From: Phycisphaerales bacterium
Lineage (GTDB): Bacteria > Planctomycetota > Phycisphaerae > Phycisphaerales > SM1A02
Assembly (NCBI GenBank): GCA_029268515.1
Contig: JAQWNP010000010.1
Location: 282,330-346,329 of the forward strand
Length of the DNA stretch: 64,000 nt
Direction of reading: 5' to 3'
Within the stretch, counting starts at the first letter, position 1. Every line of letters begins with the position of its first letter. Both the position numbers and the translations under genes were made by a program. The notes beneath the pieces are model-generated. The model searched no databases. It was not told the origin of the DNA and saw nothing but the letters and a program-made list of their open reading frames with translations. Positions 35,003-45,925 of this stretch are shown here, one piece after another.

Positions 35003-36544
35003 TCAGTCGCAGATCTCATTGGTAAATGTATCGAGGTAATCACCCACAATATTGATGCCCACATTATTGCAAATGTAGGTATCACTAATGACTGCGAAAC
35101 CGCTGCGAAGATGGAATCCTCCGACGAAAGAGTTCCCGTCTTCAAGCCCAGCGGCTCCCCAAGAAACGACGCAGTCCCGCACGATTCCATGGGCGTCGTC
35201 ACCAAATAGATTTCCGCCCTTGGCGCCTGCGGTGTTGTATTTCAGGCGTACGTCGTCCAACGTGAATTCACTATCTTCGAGCCGAATACCACCACCATGC
35301 TTCGATGCGGAGTTTTCTGTGATCGTCACATCTTTGATGCTGCCTACGGTGCTGTTGGCACTTATTCCGCCTCCGAATAGGCCGCTGTTCATATGAAATT
35401 CGCAATCGGAAATGGTAAAGGCAGCATCGAATACGCTGAGACCACCACCAGCAGCGGCAGACGCATTTCGTAGCAGACGACTATCTTTTAACGAAAAAGC
35501 ACCGCGCTTAACTGACATGGCGCCGCCGTCACCTTGAGCAACATTTTTTTCGAATGAGCTTCTTTTAACAGCTGGAGCACTATTCTGTATAAAGAGTGCG
35601 CCGCCGTCATGGTCAGCAATATTTTTCTTGAATTTACATTTGTTGATCTCTGATGCAACGAGATTTTTAAGATAGACAGCACCGCCATCATAGGCTGCTT
35701 GATTGTTTTTGAAATTACAGTCGTCGAGATCATAGACTGCCGTATCAAGCGAAAGGGCACCCGCATTATTGGCAGTGTTTTTTATAAATTTAGAATCTAA
35801 TATTTTCCCAGATCCTGCATGAATCCAACAGCTTCCACCATCTTGAACAGCGGTGTTCTTCTTGAACAGGGTAGATTGAATAACAAAGCTGCTCAGGTGG
35901 CTTTCCAAAGCGCCGCCATCATGAGTAGATGTATTCTTTTGGAATTCACATCTTTTGACTAAGACATCACTGGTCATGGCATACATTCCACCACCATGAT
36001 CGGCTTGGTTATTTTTCAACAGGCAGTCTTTTAAGACGAGTCCATCTGCTGCAATGGCACAAATGCCACCACCTAAATCGGCGCTATTATTGTGTACATA
36101 GCAATCTGAAAGAGTGGGACTGCTATTAAGTATCAGGATGCCGCCACCAAGTGACTCTAAGGAAAGTGGATCGAATCCTCGACCATTTTCGACAGTAAAT
36201 CCCTTTAGTTCAGAGTCTGTCCCCTCGCCAGAAAGAAAGAGAACGGCGCTGCTACTGCCACCAGCATTGATAATCGTTTTGCTGCGCCCCTCAATAGATG
36301 AAATCTTGATGGCCTTACCCTTGAAATCGATCGATTCAAAATAAGTACCCGCATGAACCTGGATGAGATCGCCATGACTTGAGGTATTAATGGCGGCTTG
36401 GATATTCGAAAAATCACCGGTTCCATCAACTGCTACTGAATAGGTATCAGCGAGCAGATGGAAGTTGATCGCTACAATCGGAATAAAAGAGGTGCGCCAA
36501 ATTGATCTGCATTTCTCTCGTTGAGTCAACATCGTTGAATGCAT
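35003..36544 (-). CDS. Secreted right-handed beta-helix protein, Pmp-like repeats (first copy)
   Basis: 513 residues from ATG 36544 (GGGGAG 7 nt upstream). Short N-terminal hydrophobic segment ending LLADTYSV. The body is a chain of about 14 beta-helix turns of about 23 residues with repeating GG(A/G) and F/C-x-x-N motifs such as DGGALFI and CKFKKNIADH, the style of chlamydial Pmp proteins and planctomycete surface proteins. The end reads YICNNVGINIVGDYLDTFT, matching the end of the next gene. No anchor motif seen. Its paralogue lies 195 bp upstream on the same strand; both are probably exported. Confidence 0.87.
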   Translation of the reverse strand: MHSTMLTQREKCRSIWRTSFIPIVAINFHLLADTYSVAVDGTGDFSNIQAAINTSSHGDLIQVHAGTYFESIDFKGKAIKISSIEGRSKTIINAGGSSSAVLFLSGEGTDSELKGFTVENGRGFDPLSLESLGGGILILNSSPTLSDCYVHNNSADLGGGICAIAADGLVLKDCLLKNNQADHGGGMYAMTSDVLVKRCEFQKNTSTHDGGALESHLSSFVIQSTLFKKNTAVQDGGSCWIHAGSGKILDSKFIKNTANNAGALSLDTAVYDLDDCNFKNNQAAYDGGAVYLKNLVASEINKCKFKKNIADHDGGALFIQNSAPAVKRSSFEKNVAQGDGGAMSVKRGAFSLKDSRLLRNASAAAGGGLSVFDAAFTISDCEFHMNSGLFGGGISANSTVGSIKDVTITENSASKHGGGIRLEDSEFTLDDVRLKYNTAGAKGGNLFGDDAHGIVRDCVVSWGAAGLEDGNSFVGGFHLRSGFAVISDTYICNNVGINIVGDYLDTFTNEICD

Positions 36545-36739
36545 GAAGAATCTCCCCGCCTCCAGCAACATGTCGGCAGGGTAATGCTCACACCTAAGTC
36601 AACTTTGTCACTTCGCTTCTGTTGCGGCAAGTAAGTAGTTGATCTGGCGCAATGATCAGTTAGATATCGGCCTTAGGTGGATGGACTTGGGCCGTCTTGC
36701 TCGATGCATTGGATTAGAGGATCTGTAGGGGGCAAACAA

Positions 36740-38251
36740 TCAGTTGCAAATATCATTGTTATTGCCGTTGATATAACTACCCTTGATGTTGTCAGGACTG
36801 TTATTACAAATAGTTGATCCTGAAATTAGGACATAGGCGTTCTTGACTCGAATAGCACCGCCGTTTTTTGCGGTATTGTCCTTGATACTACCTTCAGTGA
36901 TGGTGCCATTTGATGACTGCATATAAATCCCGCCGCCGTCATCGGTGCTGTCATTTTTGACAACTTTTAATGACAGAAGGGCAAAGCCTGAATTCGCCAA
37001 GAAGAGGCCACCACCCTGGTCAGTCGCATTATTTTTTTGAACTGATCCGAATCTAATATCAATGGTCGAATTGCTTGATCCAATTCCGCCACCGAGGAGA
37101 GCCTCATTCTGTTTGAACTGGGTGTCCACGATTAAACAGGATGCGTTGTTGAGGTCTAGGCCTCCGCCACTGAGAAGGGCTACGTTCTTTTCAATCTTAG
37201 ACTTGTTTGAATACACTGATCCATTATTAACAGCAATACCACCGCCATAGTTGTTTGCTTCATTGCTTTTCAATTTGCATTTCTCAAGATCCGCGTCTGC
37301 ATCGCCGCGAATATAGATGCCTCCGCCATCATCCTGAGCATCATTTTTAATGAAATCACATTTTGAAATAGTTGTCTTACTAGATTGAGTTATCTGAGCA
37401 CCAGCGCCACTTTTTCTCGCGGCGTTCTTTTTGAAATCAGAGTCATTGAGATCGACCGTGCTGTTTTCTAAAGAGATGCCTCCACCATATTGGCCCTCAT
37501 TTTTTGTAAATGTACAATCATCGAAGTAGCCAGTGGATTGGAGGGCCATGGCGCCACCACCCGATTTGTCTGCCGCATTTTGTTCAAAGGTACACTTTGT
37601 GAAGTAGAGATTTGCCCGAAAGGCTTTCAGGCCTCCGCCTTCTGCGCCTGAAATATTGGAACTGATTTCGGTCTTTGTCATTTCCACTTGGCCTGATTCA
37701 ATATAGATGCCGCCGCCGCCACCATCACTGGTGGCATAGTTCTTCTCAATCGTGCACTTCTCTATATAGGGTTCCGCTGCGTCATACACACAGATACCGC
37801 CGCCATAATCGGCCTCATTATCTTTGACTACACAATCCAAAATTTCTGGGCTGCTTCCAATGATGAGAATACCTCCGCCGAGGTGATCACTATTTAGCAA
37901 TGAATCTCCGCTACCATTTTGAATCGTAAAACCTTCAAGCTGTGCGTTTCTATTTTCACCCGAGTCAAATGTGACGACACTGCCGGTATTTTGGCCGTCG
38001 ATAATTGTGTTGCTACTTCCATCCTTCGAAAAGACCTTAATAGACTTGCCTAAGAAGTTAATGTTCTCGTTATAGCTTCCAGGATAGACCTTGATCTTAT
38101 CGCCGTTAAATGCAGCATTAATTCCACTCTGAATACGAGTGTAGTCAAAGCCGCCACCCTGGCCGACCGTAATCGTGTCTGCAAGAACGCTAGAGCTCAG
38201 AGCGAGTGTGAGGGCTAAAGTGGTCAGGGATCTTTGGTGAAGCATGTTCAT
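36740..38251 (-). CDS. Secreted right-handed beta-helix protein, Pmp-like repeats (second copy)
   Basis: 503 residues. Signal peptide TLALTLALSSSVLAD. Then GQGGGFDYTRIQSGINAAFNG, the same opening as the neighbour (TGDFSNIQAAINTSSHG), followed by 15 or so turns with GGG(I/L)xx and N-x-A motifs (GGGIYI, KKNAARKSG). Ends TICNNSPDNIKGSYINGNNN, again like its neighbour. The two share architecture but not high identity, so the duplication is old. A Met two codons in could also be the start. Confidence 0.87.
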   Translation of the reverse strand: MNMLHQRSLTTLALTLALSSSVLADTITVGQGGGFDYTRIQSGINAAFNGDKIKVYPGSYNENINFLGKSIKVFSKDGSSNTIIDGQNTGSVVTFDSGENRNAQLEGFTIQNGSGDSLLNSDHLGGGILIIGSSPEILDCVVKDNEADYGGGICVYDAAEPYIEKCTIEKNYATSDGGGGGIYIESGQVEMTKTEISSNISGAEGGGLKAFRANLYFTKCTFEQNAADKSGGGAMALQSTGYFDDCTFTKNEGQYGGGISLENSTVDLNDSDFKKNAARKSGAGAQITQSSKTTISKCDFIKNDAQDDGGGIYIRGDADADLEKCKLKSNEANNYGGGIAVNNGSVYSNKSKIEKNVALLSGGGLDLNNASCLIVDTQFKQNEALLGGGIGSSNSTIDIRFGSVQKNNATDQGGGLFLANSGFALLSLKVVKNDSTDDGGGIYMQSSNGTITEGSIKDNTAKNGGAIRVKNAYVLISGSTICNNSPDNIKGSYINGNNNDICN

Positions 38252-38296
38252 TCATCCGGCTGAAAGTGTGTTTCAGAAATAGATTCAGATCCTGTA

Positions 38297-38318
38297 TTAG
38301 ACCAGCTTGTCGGTCTAA
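38297..38318. promoter_or_regulatory. Inverted repeat upstream of the beta-helix gene
   Basis: TTAGACC (38297-38303), 8-nt spacer, GGTCTAA (38312-38318), a perfect 7-bp inverted repeat 46 nt upstream of the start codon of the minus-strand beta-helix gene. Could be an operator or a small hairpin; no regulator is known. Confidence 0.35.
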
Positions 38319-38399
38319 AATCCATAAAACACAAGAAAACACAGCATGCATTGGGTTGCGATGCTGAGCGTGTCAGGAATGAGGTCATTTTGTGTCTAT

Positions 38400-39869
38400 T
38401 TAGAATTCAGACGCAATGCGTAGGTAGAAAACGAGGGCATTTGAGAGTGATGCCGGATCTCCGCCTGATGGTGTGGAATACCACTCGATACCAGGTTGGA
38501 CCTGGAGCCAGGGTGTGGCCTGATACAGGTAGTAAGCCTCAAGAAAGCCTTCTCCGCCACCCGGGCTGCCGTTGGTATCGCTGGTCGAAGGAGAAAGGTA
38601 GATATCAGGGTTCTCTGAAAATGAAGAGTATCCTCCCATCAATCCCAGGGAGTCAGCTGGGCGTCCGGGTACGACGCCGGTTGCAGAAATTCCTGCATTG
38701 GCTGACCAGTTGACGGGGTTCTTATCAGGGTCACTCCAGCCCAGTTGGCCGAATACAACAACGCCGCCGCCTTGCTTTGCGATTTCTTCGCTTGGTGCCC
38801 AGATTGTCTGGCCTCCGTAGAGCAGCCAACCTGGAACATCTTGCACACCATCAGGTGCATTACCACTGGTTCCAGTCTTTCCAGTTTGGAGCCATCCTGT
38901 GGCAGAAATTGAACCACTTAATTGGCCGCCCAGCATCCATTGATAGGTACATTCAGTAATAAAGAACCAATGGCCGTCATTATCGAAGAAGTTGCCAGGG
39001 CCTCGGCTTCCAGATGAATAGATAAAGCCACCTGTTTCAGAGTCAAAGGCGCCATTACTTCCATCAAACCAACCGAATCGTCCCACAATGGTGTCATCGA
39101 GTTCCCACGATGCAATAAGGCCGACGGCTTGTTCTGGGTAAGAAGGAAAATAAGGGTTCAGTGTTGTTGCATACCCTGCTGCGCCATTAACAAAAGCGGC
39201 GCTTCCTGGAATCGCTGAAAAGAGAAGGTTGGCATCTTGCTTTCCGAAACGAATAGACAGGCCAGTGGACCCGAGTTGCTGGTCATACCAGAGTTGAGAC
39301 AGTTGATTGAGAGGTAGTCTTGCTGGCAGCTGAGATAGGGAGGTATTTGAGGCGCCAGTGGCATCAAAGGATTGTCCATTACCGAAGGGGCCACCAAATG
39401 AAGTCCATTGCTGATAGTTGGTGAAGAGGGTGCCGCCATCAAGTCCAAGAAGCTTATCTGTCTGAAAGGTGAGCCCTATAGAAAGTAGATTGCCGCCATA
39501 AAAGTCGGTGGCAAGCCCACCCTCTGTATTCCACCCTAGCATTGTAATGACCCCGCCATTAACAAAGATGCCATCTTTTTCTAAAGCACCTCGTAAGCCA
39601 AATGGATTACCCAAAAGACCGTCGGAACCCAGTGGCCATGACCCTTGCCTCGTCCTTGTTGTTGTTGCATTAAGGCTAGGATTATCTGTGTAGGGGTTCG
39701 GTTGCACCATACGGCTTGAAGGCTCGGACCCAATGTCAATCGCCTCTCGGCGATCGACTGGTTCAGGAGCATCTTCTGGTAATGGGTCTTGTTCCTGCGC
39801 CGTAATGCCACCAGCTAATCCAAGAACGATCAGAGACAAAGCAAGAGAGTATTTGAATGTATGAATCAT
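38400..39869 (-). CDS. OprB-family carbohydrate-selective porin
   Basis: 489 residues. Signal peptide [15 protein letters not shown]. The body shows alternating beta strands ([51 protein letters not shown]) and ends with a Phe (YLRIASEF), typical for an outer-membrane barrel. The [20 protein letters not shown] stretch matches OprB porins of 16 strands. ATGA overlap with the upstream RND pump gene, so it is translated with it. OprB normally admits sugars by diffusion; its coupling to a pump is odd. Confidence 0.88.
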   Translation of the reverse strand: MIHTFKYSLALSLIVLGLAGGITAQEQDPLPEDAPEPVDRREAIDIGSEPSSRMVQPNPYTDNPSLNATTTRTRQGSWPLGSDGLLGNPFGLRGALEKDGIFVNGGVITMLGWNTEGGLATDFYGGNLLSIGLTFQTDKLLGLDGGTLFTNYQQWTSFGGPFGNGQSFDATGASNTSLSQLPARLPLNQLSQLWYDQQLGSTGLSIRFGKQDANLLFSAIPGSAAFVNGAAGYATTLNPYFPSYPEQAVGLIASWELDDTIVGRFGWFDGSNGAFDSETGGFIYSSGSRGPGNFFDNDGHWFFITECTYQWMLGGQLSGSISATGWLQTGKTGTSGNAPDGVQDVPGWLLYGGQTIWAPSEEIAKQGGGVVVFGQLGWSDPDKNPVNWSANAGISATGVVPGRPADSLGLMGGYSSFSENPDIYLSPSTSDTNGSPGGGEGFLEAYYLYQATPWLQVQPGIEWYSTPSGGDPASLSNALVFYLRIASEF

Positions 39870-42800
39870 TTATCTGATGCAGGCAACGTAGTCGCATTTG
39901 AATCGGCAGGAGAGTCGTCACGCCTGCCACCACCCAACTTTTCGCTGATCCACTGGACGATTGCATAGAGCATCGGTACTGCAACAAGACTAATAATCGT
40001 AGCCAGTAGCATGCCTCCAAAGACCGTTGTGCCCATGGCTTGGCGACTCATCGCTCCTGCGCCTGAGGCAATCAGTAGGGGAATCACGCCGAGGATGAAA
40101 GAAAGGGCTGTCATGAGTACTGCTCTAAATCGCAGCGATGCAGCTTCAGTAGCAGCTTGCAAAATAGGAACGCCACTATCTCTTCTTTCCTTCGCAAACT
40201 CCACAATGAGAATAGCACTTTTGGCAGAGAGTCCAATGAGCAGCACAATTCCGATTTGCGTATAAAGGTTATTGTCAATGTCTCTAATCATCAGCGCCGC
40301 TACTGCACCCAGTAGGGCAGTTGGAACCGCAAAGCAAACAGATAAAGGTAGTGACCAACTCTCATATTGAGCAGCAAGAACGAGATAGACGAGTAGGATC
40401 GATAGTAAAAAGATGAATATGGGTGATCCAGCAGATTGTTGCTGGAAAGCAATTTCAGTCCATTCATAGTCCATCGATCGAGGCAATGTTCGGTTGGCCA
40501 TTTGCTCCATTAAGACCATAGCATCGCCAGAAGTGAAACCAGGCGATGGACGGGCGACAAATTTTGCGGCTGGATAGCCGTTATGACGGTAGATCGTCTG
40601 TGCGCCCAGCGATTTTTTCACATCAATAAATGAACCAATCGGAATCAGAGCGCCTGATTGACCTCTGACATCAAGCCTGCCGATGTCAGCGGGCTTGTTT
40701 CTAAAGCGTCCCTCTGCTTGCGCCTTTACTTGATAGGTACGGCCGAAGAGCGTGATGTCATTGACATAGACCGAGCCTAGATTGGTCTGAAGAACGCGAA
40801 AGACGGAGTCCATACTGACGCCGCGGGCCAAAACCTGATCACGTTGTACATCAACAAAGAGTTGTGGAATATTTGCTTCGAAGCCATTGTAAGAGCCCAT
40901 CAGTGCCGATTGACTATCAGCATCGTCAACGAGCACATTGACCGTTTTTTCTAAAGCAACGAGTCCAGCGCCGCCTCGATCTTCAACCTGCATCGCAAGT
41001 CCACCTGATGTGCCAAGGCCGGGCAGACTGGGCATGCCTAAGGCCATCACAACGGCTTCTTGTATGTCCCTGAACTCGGTATTGAGGTTCTTGAGGATTG
41101 CGTTTTGTGATTTTTCCGGATCTTCTCTCAATGACCAGTCATCAAACAGCACAATAAGTGTTGCACTATTGGATGACGCGGCACCGTTTCGAAGTGAATA
41201 GCCCGCAATGGTAATGGTTTCTTTAACGCCAGGCGTCTTGAGAATGATCTCTTCCACTTGGTTGGCGACAGTATTCGTGCGTTCGAGGGCGGCTGCTTCT
41301 GGTAATTGCACATTGACAACGCACCATCCCTCATCTTCTTGCGGAACAAAGCCTGTCGGTAACTGTCCAAACCCATAAATGGCGATCAGAATAAGGCCGA
41401 TGAAACAGATTAATCCGACAACAGCAATACGAAGGAAGAATTGCACAATACGCGTATAGGCCTTGGTCGTATGAGTCATGCCTTTGTTAAATATTCGCCA
41501 GATAAAGAAAGGTTTTTCTGGGCTTGGTCGCATCAGAACGCCAGCAAGTGCTGGACTCATGGTCAGTGCATTAATGCTACTGAACACAGTCGCAATACAG
41601 ATTGTCAGCGCAAATTGCTGGAAGAGCTGCCCCGCAATACCCGGCATGAATGCAGTTGGTAGAAAGACGGCCAGCAAGACTAAAGTGGTTGCGATGATGG
41701 GGCCAGAAACTTCACTCATAGCAAGTGTTGCAGCTTCACGAGCCGAACATCTCTTTTCATCGAGGTGACGTGTCACATTTTCAACGACCACGATGGCGTC
41801 ATCAACAACAATACCAATCGCAAGCACTAATCCGAAGAGTGATAACTGATTAATAGAAAACCCTAATAACAACATGATGGCAAAAGTGCCGATCAGTGAA
41901 ACAGGTATGGTGATTGCTGGAATTAATGTTGCACGTACATTCTGTAGAAAGACGTAAACGGTAAGAACAACGAGCAAGATAGTGATCAAGAGTGTGATCA
42001 CTACTTCTTTAATGGATGCCTTAATTACATCTGTCGAGTCATAACTGACAACATAACTCATGTCGTCAGGAAATCGCTCAGAGAGGCGTTCCAGCGTTTT
42101 TTTGACACCATTGGCCACGTCGATGGCATTGGCACCAGGCAGTTGGTTGACACCGAGAACTGCGGCCGGCCGACTATTGTACTCGGCAGACATTTTGTAG
42201 TTGTGTGAGCCGAGTTCTACCCGAGCGACATCAGAGAGTCTGACAATTCGTCCATTCGAGTCAGATTTGATAACAATCTGCGAAAACTCTTCTGGTGAGA
42301 GGAGCCTGCCCTTGGTGGTCACTCCGAATTGGAAGACCTGCCCTTTAGGAACAGGTGGTTGGCCGATCTGCCCAGCTGCAACAACTGCATTTTGCTCTCT
42401 TACAGCCTGGAGAACCTCATCACTTGTCAGATTCAGTGCATGCATAAGTTCTGGATTGAGCCAGATACGCATGCCATATTCGCCCGCTCCAAAGACAGAT
42501 ATTCCACCAACACCATCAACGCGTTTAATGGGATCGACTAATTGTAAGACGGCATAGTTATTGAGAAAAAGAGCGTCATGCGTGGTTTCTGGTGAATACA
42601 GACAGATGAATAGGGTTGTTTCGCTTGATTGCTTATTGATGCTGATGCCCTGGCGTTTGACATCTTCGGGAAGGCCAGGTTCGGCAGCAGCAACACGGTT
42701 CTGGACCATCACACTGGCGAGGTCAAGATCTGTGCCAATCTCAAATGTAATATTGAGATTCATGGTGCCGTCATCAGTGCTGGTGCTGGTCATGTACATC

Positions 42801-43027
42801 ATGCCCTCAACACCGTTGATTTCTTGTTCTATGGGGGCCGCTACGGTTTCTGCAATGGTGGCGGCGTCTGCTCCTGGATAAACAGCTTCAACATTAATAG
42901 TTGGGGGAGCAATTTGGGGATAACGTGCAATTGGTAAGACGGCTAAGCAAATGCCACCAATCAACACCACCACGATCGATATGACCGATGCAAAGATAGG
43001 GCGATATATAAAGAAGCGGCTGAACAT
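39866..43027 (-). CDS. RND-family efflux transporter (AcrB/MexB type)
   Basis: 1053 residues, usual length for the HAE1 group. Twelve predicted membrane helices and two large periplasmic loops. Start [20 protein letters not shown] and the TM4 motif [20 protein letters not shown] with the two proton-relay Asp residues are characteristic. Uses proton motive force to expel drugs, dyes or detergents. The membrane fusion protein lies 36 bp upstream and the porin overlaps its 3' end, so all three are one operon. Confidence 0.95.
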   Translation of the reverse strand: MFSRFFIYRPIFASVISIVVVLIGGICLAVLPIARYPQIAPPTINVEAVYPGADAATIAETVAAPIEQEINGVEGMMYMTSTSTDDGTMNLNITFEIGTDLDLASVMVQNRVAAAEPGLPEDVKRQGISINKQSSETTLFICLYSPETTHDALFLNNYAVLQLVDPIKRVDGVGGISVFGAGEYGMRIWLNPELMHALNLTSDEVLQAVREQNAVVAAGQIGQPPVPKGQVFQFGVTTKGRLLSPEEFSQIVIKSDSNGRIVRLSDVARVELGSHNYKMSAEYNSRPAAVLGVNQLPGANAIDVANGVKKTLERLSERFPDDMSYVVSYDSTDVIKASIKEVVITLLITILLVVLTVYVFLQNVRATLIPAITIPVSLIGTFAIMLLLGFSINQLSLFGLVLAIGIVVDDAIVVVENVTRHLDEKRCSAREAATLAMSEVSGPIIATTLVLLAVFLPTAFMPGIAGQLFQQFALTICIATVFSSINALTMSPALAGVLMRPSPEKPFFIWRIFNKGMTHTTKAYTRIVQFFLRIAVVGLICFIGLILIAIYGFGQLPTGFVPQEDEGWCVVNVQLPEAAALERTNTVANQVEEIILKTPGVKETITIAGYSLRNGAASSNSATLIVLFDDWSLREDPEKSQNAILKNLNTEFRDIQEAVVMALGMPSLPGLGTSGGLAMQVEDRGGAGLVALEKTVNVLVDDADSQSALMGSYNGFEANIPQLFVDVQRDQVLARGVSMDSVFRVLQTNLGSVYVNDITLFGRTYQVKAQAEGRFRNKPADIGRLDVRGQSGALIPIGSFIDVKKSLGAQTIYRHNGYPAAKFVARPSPGFTSGDAMVLMEQMANRTLPRSMDYEWTEIAFQQQSAGSPIFIFLLSILLVYLVLAAQYESWSLPLSVCFAVPTALLGAVAALMIRDIDNNLYTQIGIVLLIGLSAKSAILIVEFAKERRDSGVPILQAATEAASLRFRAVLMTALSFILGVIPLLIASGAGAMSRQAMGTTVFGGMLLATIISLVAVPMLYAIVQWISEKLGGGRRDDSPADSNATTLPASDK

Positions 43028-43063
43028 ATTCTCAATCTTGCCACCAAAAAAGCGTGGCGTTAC

Positions 43064-44200
43064 TTATTCAGTATTGCTATCGACAGTGGCTTTCATTCCC
43101 GGCTGAACCTTCTGAACGCCAAGGACGATGACCCGATCATCTTTAGTAATTCCCTCAGTAACAACTTGCAATGGGCCATCCACTTGGCCCATTTTGACAT
43201 CTTTTCTTTGCACTTGATCATTCTTATCAAGTGTCAGTAAAAAGGAGCCAACGACGTCTTGTTGAAGAGCCGTGCGTGGCACTAAAAGTGATTGTTCTGT
43301 TGTGAGTGGTATTAAGACTCGTACGAATAAGCCAGGCACCAGTACTCCTTCTGGATTGGGTAGGGTGCCTCGTAACTCAATTGTCCCCGTATCTCTGTCG
43401 AGTCGATTGCTAAAATAATCGACGGTGCCTTTTGTCGCATATGGAGCCCCATCAGCCAACTCAATAGTGAATTGAGAGTTACTCCTCTGATCTTCTTCTG
43501 TTTTACTTGCTTGGCCCGGATTTTTGCGAAGGTGTTCGATCAGCATGCGTTCGTTTGCATCAAAGTAAACAAACATTGGATCAACAGTCACGATTGTTGT
43601 TAACAATGTGGGTTCGCCTGTGCCAACAAGATTGCCTTCAGTCACTAAAGTGCGGTCAATCCGACCACTGATTGGAGCGCGAATAATGGTGTAGTCCAGA
43701 TCAATTTGGGCAGCCATCACTGCTGCCTCGGCAGAACTGATGCCAGCAGCAGCAGTGTCCCGATTTGCGGTTGCCTCGATCAGTTCTTTTTCGCTGACAA
43801 CGCGGTTGCCATCTTGAGAGAGCGCTGAAACCCGAGTAAAAATCTCATTGCTCAGCGTAAACTGAGCTTTCGCGGCACTTAGATCTGCCTGTGCAGCAGA
43901 GAGCTTGGCTTGATAAGGACCTTTCTCAATAACGAAGAGAATCTGATCTTTCTCAACCAATGAGGCGGGTGAGAATTTTATTGACTCTAAAAAACCAGGC
44001 ACGCGAGCTCGAATCTCGACGAGCTCAACGGCATCTGTACGGCCGGTAAAGATATTGTGCGTGGTGACATCCTTCTCTACAGGGGTCTGCACAGTGACTG
44101 TTGGCGGCGGTGGAGCAATGAACTCATTACTTGACCCACACCCACAGGTCAACAGAAAAGCTGAGATGGCGAGCGTGTGAGAATTGATGTGTTTTAGCAT
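43064..44200 (-). CDS. RND efflux periplasmic adaptor (membrane fusion protein)
   Basis: 378 residues. Lipoprotein signal with Cys at 19 or 21 (LLTCGCGSS). Barrel-sandwich part EIRARVPGFLESIKF, an alpha hairpin (about 108-160) shorter than in AcrA, the second half-motif LDYTIIRAPISGRIDRTLV, and the beta-barrel domain with GTIELRGTLPNPEGVLVPGLFVRV. Links the inner-membrane pump to the outer-membrane channel. First gene of the operon with the pump and porin. Confidence 0.94.
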   Translation of the reverse strand: MLKHINSHTLAISAFLLTCGCGSSNEFIAPPPPTVTVQTPVEKDVTTHNIFTGRTDAVELVEIRARVPGFLESIKFSPASLVEKDQILFVIEKGPYQAKLSAAQADLSAAKAQFTLSNEIFTRVSALSQDGNRVVSEKELIEATANRDTAAAGISSAEAAVMAAQIDLDYTIIRAPISGRIDRTLVTEGNLVGTGEPTLLTTIVTVDPMFVYFDANERMLIEHLRKNPGQASKTEEDQRSNSQFTIELADGAPYATKGTVDYFSNRLDRDTGTIELRGTLPNPEGVLVPGLFVRVLIPLTTEQSLLVPRTALQQDVVGSFLLTLDKNDQVQRKDVKMGQVDGPLQVVTEGITKDDRVIVLGVQKVQPGMKATVDSNTE

Positions 44201-44392
44201 GGGCAGTTAGCTCATTTATATCGAGGATTAAAGCGGTGCACATCATAGCAAACCTTTCCTCTAGAGCAGGGTCTCAGTATTATCTATCCGTACGCTACAA
44301 TGGGCTTGATTGAACTCAGAAACCAGTAGCGTCGCGGTTTCGATGTCTGGGTTCAATGGCATGCAGATAAACAAGTGGAGCCTATTTCAGTA

Positions 44393-45238
44393 ATGGCCAG
44401 AATCTCACGAGTAATGTGGCTTTTCGTGCTGTGCATGAGTGTGGTATTTGTCAGCCATGCGATGGGGGATGATGCCTCTTCATATGTGGGACAGCCTGGA
44501 ACTACTGATTTAGAAGTTAAATTGCTTAGCGGTTTCGGTGGCGTAACCAATGCACCTGAAACATCTAAACATGGCGACGGTTTTCAGCAGTTAACGCGGC
44601 AGTGGGAATATATCACTGATTGGCAGCTTCTTGCTTCGATCATCATTGGTCTGGTTGTTGCAGCACTGTGTGCAGCCATGATTGCATGGCAGCCTGGGAC
44701 AGGTGCTGCCTCGCGTGACCCCAGCTACCTTGAGGAACGCAAGGCGCTTATTGCTCTTGGTGTACTTGGCGCAATGGTTGCCAATATTGTGGAAGTAAGC
44801 CCGCCAATGGCCTTGGTGATTTTCGGAATTGGTGGCCTCATTCGTTTTCGTACAGTCTTTGAACGCCCGAAGGTGACGGCAAGAGCAATTGGTGTTGTTG
44901 TAATTGGCCTGGCTTGTGGTTTGAACCTGATTGCGATGGCGATCATTCTTGCTCTCTTCTTCTGGATCTTACTGTTGTTGTTGGAAGCCAAGTCAACCGT
45001 TGAAGTGAAACTTCAGGTGGATCCATCTCGAGATATACAAGAAGTCATTGAACGTGCGCAATCCTGTTTGAATGATGCGGGATTGCAAGTGTATCGCACT
45101 ACTGCAAACCGCTCTGGTACACAAGTCACTGTAACCGTACAGTTGGATTCTTCAGTCACTGCATCAGAGCTTGCAAAAACAATACAGCAATCAATTCCTC
45201 CAGGGCCACCGGTCGTTATTCACTGGTCTATGAAATAG
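44393..45238 (+). CDS. Multi-pass membrane protein, DUF4956-like
   Basis: About 281 residues from ATG 44393 (a GTG six codons earlier is also open). Signal peptide or first helix VMWLFVLCMSVVFV, then helices near 75-97, 115-150 and 160-190, with the loop GIGGLIRFRTVFERPK and GVVVIGLACGLN that recall the RFR...D...A.GLACG motif of DUF4956/MgtC-like proteins. A soluble C-terminal domain of about 75 residues follows (VEVKLQVDPSRDIQEVIE). DUF4956 proteins are linked to surface polymer or phosphate-rich matrix functions; substrate unknown here. Divergent from the efflux operon. Confidence 0.7.
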   Translation: MARISRVMWLFVLCMSVVFVSHAMGDDASSYVGQPGTTDLEVKLLSGFGGVTNAPETSKHGDGFQQLTRQWEYITDWQLLASIIIGLVVAALCAAMIAWQPGTGAASRDPSYLEERKALIALGVLGAMVANIVEVSPPMALVIFGIGGLIRFRTVFERPKVTARAIGVVVIGLACGLNLIAMAIILALFFWILLLLLEAKSTVEVKLQVDPSRDIQEVIERAQSCLNDAGLQVYRTTANRSGTQVTVTVQLDSSVTASELAKTIQQSIPPGPPVVIHWSMK

Positions 45239-45249
45239 CAGACAATAAA

Positions 45250-45918
45250 ATGATGGTATTGAACATGATCAAGATTCTGCGTTCGAGCTGCGTAACAAGC
45301 ATCCCCTTATACGCGGCAGTGTTTGTATTGAGTGGTTGCGTAAGTTCTCATGGCTTGTCTCTTCCCTCAAACAAAGAGGAGTCACAAAAATGGCAAGAGG
45401 CGAGATCGCAACTTGCATTGCCTGATCCAATTGCAATGGCAAGATTGGAGCCATTTGTTGGAGAGTGGGATTGGGATGTTGCAGTCTGGCCCTTTCCTGG
45501 AGCAGAGCCACAAGAGGCCAAGGGCAAAGCAGTCATGGACATGGTTGCAGGCGGTCGTTTTCTCAAGATTGACTATGAGGAATCTTTGGGAGGAAGCAAC
45601 TGGGGGACAATGTTTTTAGGTTTCGACCGTGGAACATCTTTATACCAACTGGTTTCTTTTGGTACCACGAGTAGTGCAATGACAGTTGGGTGGGGTGTGT
45701 TTGATCGTACTGCTTGGAACTGGAAATTTGATGTGGCTTTTACAGATCCAATAACGCGTCGAGAGGCTCAGATCAATCTGACGATCCGGCGTCCAAGACT
45801 AAACACGCAAATCTGGACTGCTTGGCGACGTAATACTGAAGGCGAGATGGTGCGGTGGTCAGAAACCACGTTTACTAAACGTCCTGAATCAGATACGGCC
45901 GCCTCTATCAATAAATAA
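45250..45918 (+). CDS. DUF1579-like lipoprotein
   Basis: 222 residues. Lipoprotein signal with VFVLSGC. The body matches DUF1579: LEPFVGEWDWDVAVWPFPGAE, GKAVMDMVAGGRFL, NWGTMFLGFDRGTSLYQLV and GWGVFD. The DUF1579 fold is a beta-barrel like a lipocalin and often binds small hydrophobic molecules; role unknown. Twelve bases after the DUF4956-like gene, probably cotranscribed. Confidence 0.82.
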   Translation: MMVLNMIKILRSSCVTSIPLYAAVFVLSGCVSSHGLSLPSNKEESQKWQEARSQLALPDPIAMARLEPFVGEWDWDVAVWPFPGAEPQEAKGKAVMDMVAGGRFLKIDYEESLGGSNWGTMFLGFDRGTSLYQLVSFGTTSSAMTVGWGVFDRTAWNWKFDVAFTDPITRREAQINLTIRRPRLNTQIWTAWRRNTEGEMVRWSETTFTKRPESDTAASINK

Positions 45919-45925
45919 GATTGCG

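Noticed and set aside
35003-38251. Repetitive DNA in the beta-helix genes as a possible CRISPR or satellite array
   Set aside because: The periodicity is at protein level (about 23 residues) with varied DNA; no constant repeats with unique spacers.
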